The notes below the pieces were generated by a model, which was not told the origin of the DNA, did not search any database, and was given only the letters and a program-made list of their open reading frames with translations. Below, piece after piece: positions 28,562 through 37,493 of a DNA stretch of 64,000 nucleotides (its first letter is position 1; each line of letters begins with the position of its first letter). The translations under genes were made by a program, and so were the position numbers. The stretch comes from Setomelanomma holmii. Lineage: Eukaryota; Ascomycota; Dothideomycetes; Pleosporales; Phaeosphaeriaceae. The stretch spans positions 186,001 through 250,000 of the forward strand of contig ML978186.1 of NCBI GenBank assembly GCA_010015745.1, given 5' to 3'.

Positions 28562-29930
28562 AACAAGCATGCACCACTCCTGCAGCTTCCCGACGAGCTT
28601 TTGCTACATGTTGCACAAAGGCTGAAGGACACCGGCCAGAATCACAACAAGGATCTGTGCTCACTCGCCTTGACATGCCGCCAACTGCGTGTCTTAGCTC
28701 AGGAAGAGCTCGCCCGCACCGCGGTCGTGTTTCTGTAAGCCAAAAAGCGACGTTGATATTCTGGAGATGAATAAACATGTATATGTAGTTGCTTACAGTT
28801 TCAGTCCAAGCTTGTTCCATATCTGGATTCCCTTCTTGGTTATGATAAGCGCATCAGAAAATGTTGGATGCAAAGAGGCCGACCTTCTCGCTCCTTGGCT
28901 TGAAGGTTGATATAGTCGATATTCTGACAGAAAACTATGACACCATTTAGAACTTCGAACATGCTCGTCCCTATTCCCAGGTACCTCATTGCAACAAGGG
29001 GCCACCCTGTTTGCCGACCGCTATGAAGCATGCCTTGCTATAATGAAAGAAGCGGGTAACACACCGCGAGTGATGACCTGGGCACGAGACTTTGCGCTCG
29101 ATCTTGCATCTACACTATATTCCAGCTTGGGAGTAGTCCTGCTCGCACTTCCCAATCTGTCTTCTTTGACGTTATGCAAGGCACAGGTCGAGAAGTCGCC
29201 TTTCCTCTCCAACTTGCTCGTGCGGTATCCAGATCGTGCTCCACAAGCTCGTCGTACTCAGCGGCCCACCAAGACTCCGAAGCGTACATTCGCGACATCG
29301 GGCTATACGTGGAGTCTCTATGTTGTAAACATCATCGGGCCCAGGATTCGGAAACTCGAGATCATTGAAAGGGCTCAGGACAGTCGGGCTGGGCACTTAC
29401 TATTAGGTTTCGAGCACTTCTCAGATGTCAGGGTATTGACTACACCATCTACCAGGGTCTTACTGGGGACTGAGCTAGTTTTTCTTGGAAACGACTTCCA
29501 GATCTTGCCACCGAGCGAAGTCTTGCCATACCAGCTGCATCTGCTTGATCTACATATGGAGCGGCGCACGAAGCAGCCAGAGGCCTTCCTACTATGGCTC
29601 AGGGAACTAGTGCGCGAAAAGGGAAGCTTTCCAAACATTCGGCAAGTACGATTGTTTTTTTCAAGAACATTGCATGACTACTTTCATAGTCATGAGAATG
29701 GGTTCGAGATGGCCATGAGATTCACGGACGATGAACTGGGCAATGCAGCAAGTCAAATCGATCTGATGAAACAACTTCAGGCTGCGGGAGTCTTAGTCGT
29801 TGCATTCTTCCGTGGTGCGCCGGTCAATCTTACGGTAAACACAACTGCGAACACGATGGAAGCGTCGTCGGCAACCACGCTGCACCAGTTCAAGGCGTAC
29901 AGCTGGACCGATGTTTTCTCAGCAAAATGA
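28562..29930 (+). pseudogene. F-box protein 5, fragmented
   Basis: In frame 2 from about 28562 the F-box is LLQLPDELLLHVAQRLKDTG, then LCSLALTCRQLRVLAQEELA and RTAVV. This ends at TAA 28736. Family-like sequence resumes at about 28802 (QSKLVPYLDSLLGYDKRIRK), then in another frame (MLDAKRPTFSLLGLKVDIVD) with a TAG near 28950, and finally as a 313-codon stretch to TGA 29928-29930 (YEACLAIMKEAGNTPRVMTW, ALPNLSSLTL, VLPYQLHLLDLHMERRTKQP). The 64 nt at 28735-28798 begin GTAAGC and end TTACAG like an intron, but splicing there does not give the right phase. At least two frame changes and one stop make it a pseudogene; the true start is unknown. Confidence 0.65.
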
Positions 29931-30381
29931 CGGACTGGATGAACATACCATATCATCCAGGATTAGAGCCATTGTTGATCTCACAGGCAATTTAGAAAAC
30001 ACTAAAAAAACGCGCCTTTTAGCAAAGCATGCTTTCGACACTTGCATGCACTCGTAACGGACACCCAGGATGCGGAGTTTTACATAGATAGATAGAAAAA
30101 CCAAAATTTGATACACTAAACTTCTTGGCTAGCAAGCTGTGGCCGCTGGAATTTGCAATGACGTCTGAGATCCTTTTCACTCTCGGCAAACGCTATATCG
30201 TTAGCGCCTTCCAGCTATTTTCCACAGGCCATAATTGGACTTGCGCTACTCATTCGTTCTCATATCACCTTTCGAGCTTGCTGTTCCTCAATCACAGCCT
30301 CATTCGACCACAACCTCGTCCAACCACTTTACATTGGCAACCTATTACCTGCAGCCAGCACGATACAACACGATCACGCAG
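29931..30381. other. Spacer between F-box genes 5 and 6
   Basis: AT-rich in its first half; no gene or repeat recognised. It presumably holds the promoter of F-box gene 6. Confidence 0.4.
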
Positions 30382-31497
30382 ATGACGACATTGATCAACA
30401 CCGACTCCCGCCTGCTCCAGATGCCTGGCGAGTTGCTGCTCAAAATCATACTGAGCCTTGATGTCTCCAACCGCAACACGAATCTCTGATAGCTCTCTTT
30501 GACTTGTCAGCAGCTACGACCTATAGCTCAAGAGGTCCTCATGTCCAACGCTGTAGTCACGCCTATAAATTTTCTAAGGTATATCCTCGCACTCCAGAAG
30601 TCCCCGAAGCGAGTACGAAGAGTAGACGATCACTTGGATCTCTACGGAGCGCATCCTCCAGATGTGCCATTCGGGCTTTATCCAATGAAGGAATCGGAGG
30701 TGTACGATGAAGCCTTCTATCAATCCTGCCTAGAAACACTCACCGAAGTTTGCGACTCCCCCAACCCAACAGACTGGGGACGAGACCTGTCCCGGTACAT
30801 TCAGTGCTGCATAGGAGAATGTCTTGCATTTCTGCTATTGGTGCTCCCAGATTTGAAGTCTCTGGCACTTTCTGATCAGTTCATTCGAGAGTCACCGCGC
30901 CTTTGGCGCCTGCTTCGACGGTCGCGCCAAATCCCACTCGAACCTTTTGAGGAAGATCCGAAGGACTTCCGACGATTGTGCACTTGGCTCTCTACAGTCT
31001 TCACAAACTCGGCCTCCAAGATCCAGAGGATGGACATTGTCAATACTGGAATATTCAAGGACACACTGGGGTTGAAGCTTAAGGCATTTCCTAGTCTCAC
31101 TCACTTGACAGTCTCAGCTCCCGACATCATCTTCAAACCAATACGCTCCTCTCAGAACCCAACATACGACCTATCGAGACCTGAAAACGTTCTACCGGCC
31201 AGCGCTCAGTCAATCCATCTCCAAGTCGGCACGTTTGCACACGAACGTCAGTATCTTCTGCAGTGGCTCGATGCTATTGCCAACGACAAAGAAGTCTTAC
31301 CTAACCTCAATCGAGTCCTACTGGACTTCAATGCGACCTTAGCGGAGGCGCAGCGCGACTTTGCAGCTTATAGATTCGGTCATCATCGAGGTTTCGCGAT
31401 CGGCCTCAATATAGCCGAGAACCAGAATGCACTGTCAGCTGATTTTGCTTCGCTGGGTGTCACAACTGAGATGGAGTTTCGTCGTACCACTAAGTGA
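30382..31497 (+). pseudogene. F-box protein 6, with two adjacent stop codons
   Basis: From ATG 30382 the F-box reads SRLLQMPGELLLKIILSLDV. The frame meets TGA-TAG at 30487-30492 and then continues in phase as LSLTCQQLRPIAQEVLMSNA, VVTPINFLRYILALQKSPKR and on to TGA 31495-31497 (DWGRDLSRYIQCCIGECLAF, LPDLKSLALSDQFIRESPRL). CGA-CAG to TGA-TAG by two C-to-T changes is the simplest history. Everything after the double stop is open for 332 codons, so the damage is confined to the F-box itself. An internal Met at 30499 or later would give a protein lacking the Skp1-binding part. Confidence 0.75.
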
Positions 31498-31913
31498 TTG
31501 ACGAAAGTCAGGCGCGGCCAATGAACCAAAACGGCCCGACCATGATTGTAGAAGATGCTGAAGGATAGAATGGAAGGTACACTGTCTCTTTACTAGGCAT
31601 CAGTCACACGAAAGATGCATGCATTGATCGAAAGACCACGATGGTCGAACAATCGACAACAGAGACGGAGAGTATCGCAATCTAGAAATGCAAAAGACTT
31701 TCGCAGCGCAAGCAATTGCGGAAGACATAGCGCACCATATAGAAACTATCAAGACACCATCACTTCGCACGACTCTTTTTGTCGTCACTGCAGCTGACGT
31801 GGCGCTCACACCAATGATGCTATCTAAGCCCTAGCTTAAAATCTCTGACTACGTCTACGATACCTTTTGTCCAACTTAAGTTCGCTACGTGGCCAGCAGG
31901 ACAATGATACATT
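31498..31913. other. Spacer before the LTR fragment
   Basis: No coding frame above 69 codons and no motif. Probable 3' flank of F-box gene 6. Confidence 0.4.
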
Positions 31914-32043
31914 TTTGTCAGCCTATTCAGGCTAGTCTCATTGGCTTATTTCGTCTACATATTGTGCTCATTGTCCATAACTTGTAATACAACCAACACT
32001 TCTTCTTCTTCTTCACTTAACAGCGCTGTACAGGCTTACAATT
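31914..32043 (+). repeat. Solo fragment of the copia LTR
   Basis: It is the inverted counterpart of 4128-4254, matching over 130 bp with a few substitutions and a run of GAA/TTC one triplet longer. No internal copia sequence is attached. The ends of the match are abrupt, and no target duplication was recognised. Confidence 0.75.
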
Positions 32044-32439
32044 TTGAAAGCTCCCGTCTTCCAACTTTGATCCGCTGCCATGCCCTCTTGTAGCTCTTTC
32101 GACAAAATGAGGTCGTTCTTCAAAGCCATGTACGCACAAGGTAAATCAGCACAAGCATCGTTTGTCAGCGCCGTCATATTGATTGGAGATGCAGTCAACT
32201 TGGGAACCTACTTCGCGGCATCTTCAGCGCTGAGATCATTGAAGAGAAATTGCTCCAGACCTTTGAGCCCCGCGAGGCCATTCACCTTATGAGTTGGCAA
32301 TGCAGATCACGACGTTAATCGGTCATCCTTGTTGTGACATACATGAAAATTCCAGCCACGGCAGTATCACAACATGCCCACCTTCGGGCTGAAGGGTGCT
32401 GTGCACTGACTACCCCACTGGCACTAAAAATGCGCCAAA
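32044..32439. other. Unassigned stretch
   Basis: A 70-codon plus-strand frame at 32080-32292 (SSFDKMRSFFKAMYAQGKSA) has no known motif. Nothing else is seen before the hydrolase relic. Confidence 0.35.
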
Positions 32440-32832
32440 CTAGAATAAACCGATAATCCCACCCTCCAAGATTTTCTCCCGCCTGACTTTCTCTTGGTAC
32501 TCCGGGACAGCAGATTGCGTCGCAACCCATCCACCAGCTGGGCGCGCGAGTATCAGCACCCTCTTTCCTTGTTTGGTCGCGAGGGTTCGTAGGACTTCAG
32601 ACACGACCTTGGCGTCATCTTCGCCTTGCGGATACCCACAAGCCGGCGGATCAAGATCGAAGTCAGCATTGCTGATATCACCAGCGTTTAGCTTGGAAAG
32701 ATCGGAAGTCGGTAGTTGAGGGAAATGCGCTTCAATTCCACGGGATGCGAATGCATCGATGAGAGTTCGGTAGAATTCGGGTGTGTGACAGTTGCCGTGG
32801 CAGGTGAGGACGGTGAAGGGAGGAGACGTGAT
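32440..32832 (-). pseudogene. Alpha/beta-hydrolase relic, nucleophile region altered
   Basis: Read on the minus strand, about 130 codons are open from 32832 to TAG at 32440: PPFTVLTCHGNCHTPEFYRT, LIDAFASRGIEAHFPQLPTS, FDLDPPACGYPQGEDDAKVV, then RVLILARPAGGWVATQSAVP. This is the N-terminal half of a fungal alpha/beta-hydrolase (AB_hydrolase_6-like), with the HG oxyanion motif and the helix after the nucleophile. In the family the elbow reads roughly H-S-x-G-G-W; here it is R-P-A-G-G-W, so the nucleophile Ser is absent. There is no start codon, and the second half with the acid and His is missing. It is a gene fragment or a broken copy. Confidence 0.65.
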
Positions 32833-33335
32833 CTAAGCTTGTTGTTCGATTCTCCAGGCCGGACTCACGTCTGTAAATGATCAGCCAAAGAAGGTTTCAG
32901 TGTTTTCGGTCGCTGCTTTCGAGGATCTGTATTCGACTTATTACGTGCGTGTCAGATTCAGGCGTATCGTTCGTAGCGAGTTTCGGGACACGACGCGATG
33001 AACGTAAGCACTTTCGAGACGGGCCCACAACGACTCATGGGCCGTCAGCTTGCGAAGTGACCATCTCTTGAACGCGAATACGTAATATAGAGGTGACCCG
33101 CATGTTACCACTTGACTTGTATGGTTGAATGTCGCAGAACGGCTTCTCTCAGTGGGGATGTTTGGAGTAGTTTAGTCAATTAGAGACCCTCACTATAATT
33201 GGCACACGCGGAACGTATATCAACTTGACATATCATAGCTCTGTGAAGGACGAAACTGGACAAAACCATGATTCTTGGTGCCTACAGCATAAGGCATGTC
33301 GTTCGACTTCGCAATTACCATTCCCAATCCGTAGG
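32833..33335. other. Unassigned stretch
   Basis: Only short frames. It may contain lost 5' sequence of the hydrolase relic on the minus strand and upstream sequence of the RING gene on the plus strand. Confidence 0.35.
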
Positions 33336-34349
33336 ATGAATTCCCAACCGCTGGCGTACCTTCTACGCACTACCAGATTTGAGTACGCTTACACCATCGC
33401 CACGGACCTCGAAGCCGACAAAGAGTGCTTCATTCTGCTTACGCCAGTACAACATCGTCGAAGACGACGACCCTTACGATTCTGCGTGCATTCCAATAAC
33501 TCTTTCGTGCGGCCATAGACTTGGTCCGCACTGCGTTGACAGATATCGCGCAAGCTCTGAAGACGTGGAGCGATGCCCGCAGTGCGGGCAGATGCTGCTG
33601 AGTCCAGTGAGACAGAAAAAAGTCGGTAAAGTCTTACTTTGGCTGTCCAAGACACGATGGTTTCGCTGCCACGACAATCGCGTCCTTTGAGCAGGAGACC
33701 AGCCTGTCCAAACTTCTGCTTGCCAGCTCAAGCTATTCTACGGGGACTTTCTTACGTCTCTCGAGGCGGCGAAGACCATCCTCCATGACGAGAACTTTCG
33801 AGCTCAGACGCGCGGTCCACTTCTCGCGGTGTGCATATGCAATCTTGTTCTCCTTCAATACTTCCTCTACTTTCGATTTGGAGGTTTCCCAGACGATATC
33901 GCATGATTTGGTCACGTATCCTCATTCTTCTGATGGTCCATACGGTGTGCCCTCCACAAATGTCTGTCTACGTTTCCGGAGGTTATTTTATGCGACGATA
34001 TCTATACCGGTAATGCAGCCTATATTCAGCACGACTTGTCAGCGCAGCAGCAGCAGAACCGCCATTTGTTCGTCCTCGTTCTTTTCTTTGTCGTCAACAC
34101 CCTATCCTTTGTCAATATCAACGGTATGAAGTGGCGCACTTTCCTCGCGCTTTTCGTTCCCGGACGACTACTGCATGCTTTACTTGGGCCTGCATACTGC
34201 TTGGCTTGGGCGAGCTGGGTGCTTTGGCTTATGTGATGTTTGTCACCAGAGTTGTTATGATTGCGAATGCGCAGGCTCAAAGGCACATAGAAGGAATGTT
34301 GAGATGGGAAGCGAAGATGATGAAATATAGTTGGGCAAGAATGAATTAA
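33336..34349 (+). pseudogene. RING-finger membrane protein, frameshifted
   Basis: From ATG 33336 the frame reads MNSQPLAYLLRTTRFEYAYT and TDLEADKECFI, then loses phase at about 33433-33436. One base out of phase it continues CLRQYNIVEDDDPYDSACIP, TLSCGHRLGPHCVDRY and ERCPQCGQML. The break falls between the first two zinc ligands; ignoring one base makes CxxC and completes a C3HC4-like RING pattern. Further fragments with membrane-like segments follow in changing frames: LLAVCICNLVLLQYFLYFRF (about 33830), MIWSRILILLMVHTV (about 33910), HLFVLVLFFVVNTLSFV (about 34065) and ILLGLGELGALAYVMFV (about 34200) to TAA 34347-34349. A multi-pass RING protein, possibly a ubiquitin ligase, is inferred. 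Some breaks could be unrecognised introns. Confidence 0.5.
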
Positions 34350-34447
34350 TTAGTAGTGCAATGTTACATTAACAAATGTACATGGTACGAAAGAAATTAT
34401 TGGAGTCGTAGTTCATCGTGATTCCCACCATTCGAAGGCTCGCAATC

Positions 34448-35062
34448 TCAAACATCCGGCGTAGCGACGCAATGATGCGAACCGATGCAGTGCGTGCAGC
34501 ATGCCCGGTAATCTCCCGGCGCATTGTTTCCACAGGGACTCCAGCTCGGCAAGCAATGCCCAGTGCAGAAGGTCAACTCCAGATCCGTACCCGCTTGGCA
34601 ATTCTTGACCTGGCTGCCCGCGCCCGGGCGTCCGTAGAACCACTCGATACTTTGACAATTCGGGTCGGTCGGTTTGACTGTCATTCTGCGGCCAACGAAT
34701 CCGTCACCAAAGACGTCGCTCATGTCATACCAGATGGTGTTTGTACTTTCATCGTAATTGTATGCGAAATTGGTCTGGCTGACGTTCGGCTGGAAGATGC
34801 CGTCTGGCACAGCGGTAATCTTCAGAGCAATACCGCCTGAAAAGGGATCGCGATGGAATGTCTCGCTATAAGATTGATCTTTGCCAATGGTCTGTTGGGC
34901 ACCTATGCCGCTGCCGACAGACCATAGATAAAGCGAAGCATCGCATTGGTTTGTGACGATTGCACGACCAACCGGATTGCGTTTGTCGTATTTGTTTGGG
35001 GTAGGATTCGCAGTCGCGTACTGCAACGCTGCGAAGGAGGCGATGAAGCGGAAGAGCATCAT
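34448..35062 (-). CDS. Secreted Bys1-family protein
   Basis: ATG 35062 is preferred to the upstream ATG 35134: it begins a signal peptide (MMLFRFIASFAALQYATA) and lies 81 bp below a TATAAA, while ATG 35134 is only 9 bp below it. The product is 204 residues. After a likely propeptide (NPTPNKYDKR, with a KR dibasic site), the mature part starts VGRAIVTNQCDASLYLWSVG and contains SGGIALKIT and NTIWYDMSDVFGDGF, matching the Bys1/thaumatin-like secreted family named after Blastomyces yeast-phase-specific protein 1. The C-terminus is rich in Cys (CTGHCLPSWSPC, ACCTHC), suggesting disulfides. Molecular function of the family is unknown; many members are small secreted proteins and effector candidates. 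No intron needed. Confidence 0.8.
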   Translation of the reverse strand: MMLFRFIASFAALQYATANPTPNKYDKRNPVGRAIVTNQCDASLYLWSVGSGIGAQQTIGKDQSYSETFHRDPFSGGIALKITAVPDGIFQPNVSQTNFAYNYDESTNTIWYDMSDVFGDGFVGRRMTVKPTDPNCQSIEWFYGRPGAGSQVKNCQAGTDLELTFCTGHCLPSWSPCGNNAPGDYRACCTHCIGSHHCVATPDV

Positions 35063-35142
35063 TGATCTTAATGTAATCGTTCTCGCAGGAGGAATACTTG
35101 ATGTCGAGGCTTTAACCCTTACCATCGAATCCAAGCCTCACA

Positions 35143-35148
35143 TTTATA
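35143..35148 (-). promoter_or_regulatory. TATA box of the Bys1-like gene
   Basis: GGTATAAATG on the minus strand, about 81 bp upstream of ATG 35062. The spacing is normal for fungal core promoters and helps to decide the start codon. Confidence 0.5.
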
Positions 35149-35149
35149 C

Positions 35150-35860
35150 CACCGACCGCCCATTCAGACATGCCACCTCAGACCATCTTTTGTGGTTAGT
35201 CCCCGATACGACCATCTCGCAATATCAGGATACCACTCGCATTCCTGTAGATGTCTGTATATTGTGTGGCCAGGTAGTGCGCGCAAACGAGATTATGTAT
35301 TGAATGGCGGGTGGCGGCTGAAGTCATTGGGTAGCTATTTCCAGCTACGCGATCAGCGCGGGGATATGAGAGCCAACCGTTGACATCTCACGCTAAAGAA
35401 TGGCCGATAAAACGATCTAGGTCAGCTGGCTAGAGGTGGCATACTAACGCGATCAAAGACGGTTTCCGTGTAACAGCTGAGATGGCTTGAGGCGGTGAAC
35501 AGGCGTGGGTGAGTAACGGCGTCTCCCGGATGCGCAGGTTTGAGCGCGCCATTCCACAAAACAGTGATCAATGATGAGTCAAGCATAGCGCGCCTCGCAA
35601 GCCTGGTTTTTCAAGGTAAAGATGAGCCACGGTGTTTGTACAAAGCCGTTGGAAATTGGTAATACATGCATATAAAAACGAATTTCGTCTTAGTGATATA
35701 GCTTGGCAAAATTCGAAATGGGATGATCGAACCATACATAGCTAGCGCATGTTACCTTGATGGAGAACGCGAACTCCGGTTCTGAATGTTGTTGTATCAG
35801 GACTTGCACCCATCGTCCAAGTGAAACTTTCTAGTTGTCAACCATGACCATGACGCCTAT
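35150..35860. other. Spacer between the Bys1-like and catalase-like genes
   Basis: About 700 bp with no frame above 63 codons. It holds the upstream region of the Bys1-like gene and the 3' end of the catalase-like gene, both on the minus strand. Confidence 0.5.
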
Positions 35861-37024
35861 TCAAGGTATTTCGTTGACGTCGTTAACTCTTTGCGTGGGC
35901 ACAGCATTCACCGCTTCGCGTTTCTTCCTGCTCATGTCGTACACGATCTTTCTTAGGCGGTTGATGCTTCCTAATGGCTGATGCTCGGCCAGCGCGTCCC
36001 AAGGGCTAAGCTTCATGCGATCCTCCCAGAAGGTCCGTCGCTCGGCAGTCAGCGCATCTTGTGGTGGGAACTCGATTGTTGCGATGGTCTGATAGGGCGC
36101 AGTGGCCTCGTCCCACACCACTGACCCATCTTCTGTAGGGTGGTGTTCAGGAGAGGTGCCAAGCTGAATCTTGAATTCGTATTTCGCTCCGTGGTTCGTA
36201 AAGTACTCGACGAGCCAGTCACGCAAGGTTTCTCGGGAGTCACTACTCTTGACCTTTTCGGCACGGCTTGTCATGTCATCTAGCACGGGAAACAGTGCCA
36301 AGTGGCCATAGTACTGCCCATAGCGGAATGCGCTTTGAGTGAAGAAAGAGTGACTGATCATGTTGGTGTTGGGCAGCATCCCTAGCCTCATTAGCTTCGC
36401 GGCTTTGATCGGGCCTACGAGCTACATACCCGGTGCACTTTGCTTGATAGCATCAGTCCGTAGCTTGGTCGCAGCCGCGAGCTTAGTCGGGCTGTCAAAG
36501 TATTTCTCCCTCAACTCCATGATCTCCAAGCATGTATCGATGTCCGTCAGTTCGATCATGGGCGCGTTGTTGAAGAACCAGTCTTGTGTCGTCGCGTCTT
36601 GATCAGCTCCTGCAAGCCTTTGCCCTTCAACACCAAATACTCGCAAACCCAAGCCACGCGGACTAGGCTCCTGGTCAGCTTGCAAAAATACAGGCTCGTT
36701 TGCATATCTTGCTGCCACATCGTATGTCTTTCCTGGTGTCTTGAAGAGGCCTTGCTGCAAATGATTGGGCAGATCCGGCAGCACCGTCAATTTTCCCTTC
36801 ACGAATCCTTGCGACTTCACGTGTGTCGCTCTGTATGCGTGTCGGTGTTGATCGAAGTTGTGTTGCTGCATCTTGTTCATGGTCTGACCTATCCTCCGAG
36901 CCTTCTCCTCCTCATCTGGCTTCGGCGTCTCCACACCCGACGCATTCCATGCAAGGTAGGCATCATTGGGAGGTGCTGAGGATATCGCACGCTTTACGGT
37001 ATTGTAAGCGCCAGTGAGAGACAT
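35861..37024 (-). CDS. Catalase-like (heme-dependent peroxidase-like) protein, two exons
   Basis: Exon 1 is 37024-36430 and exon 2 is 36381-35861; the 48-nt intron (GTATGT, branch GCTAAT, TAG) is phase 1 and joins SAPG to MLPNTNMISHSFF, giving 371 residues. Exon 1 has RATHVKSQGFVKGKLTVLPD, aligning with the distal-His region of catalases (R..H..G.G..G), then LFKTPGKTYDVAARYANEP, PSPRGLGLRVFG and QDWFFNNAPMIELTDI. Exon 2 has SHSFFTQSAFRYGQYYGHLA. The usual proximal-Tyr motif (RxFxYxDTQ) is not visible and the protein is shorter than monofunctional catalases, so it belongs to the small fungal catalase-like group rather than to classical catalases. Likely activity is a heme-linked peroxide or lipid-hydroperoxide reaction. 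It is divergent from the TDT transporter, with 469 bp between start codons. Confidence 0.75.
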
Positions 37025-37493
37025 ATACGTAACCAGAATATCGTAGATAATACTGAAAAGGGTAGAGTAATTTACCTTGCAAAGGGATGGGGGTCCTGAG
37101 TCAAGGTCTAAACAGTACGCTAAATTGGTGGAGACGTCATCGCAGCATCACGACAAAAATGAGCGCTGATCGCATGCGTCGTCTAGTCGGACGGGCCGGA
37201 ACAGTAGCACGAACACTAGACTTCGAGATAGAGGCTCTGATATCTTCTGCCGAATTGTCATAACAGCGATGAGGAATTTCGGGAAGATCCTGGACAACAA
37301 CCTCGTATTGGTCCTGCATGCTTGCAGCCAAGCACTAAGCTGAAACAAGGCAAGCGCCATCACTAAATCAAAACATGACACCTCGATGTTGTTGCATTTA
37401 CCGTAGGACTTCCTGACGTCAAGCTTTTCGCGTGATACCTCTAATCCTACTAAGCATCGCGAAGAAAGGCTTCATGATGTCTAGGCCCAATCC
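37025..37493. promoter_or_regulatory. Shared upstream region of two divergent genes
   Basis: The start codons of the catalase-like gene (37024, minus) and the TDT transporter (37494, plus) face away from each other across 469 bp. No gene lies between, so both promoters must be here and may be co-regulated. No specific operator was identified. Confidence 0.4.

Noticed and set aside
28735..28798. GTAAGC..TTACAG as a real intron in F-box gene 5
   Set aside because: Joining the flanks does not keep the family frame; other breaks nearby show that the gene is decayed anyway.
35063..35134. Longer Bys1-like protein from ATG 35134
   Set aside because: It would start only 9 bp from the TATA box and would bury the signal peptide 24 residues inside.
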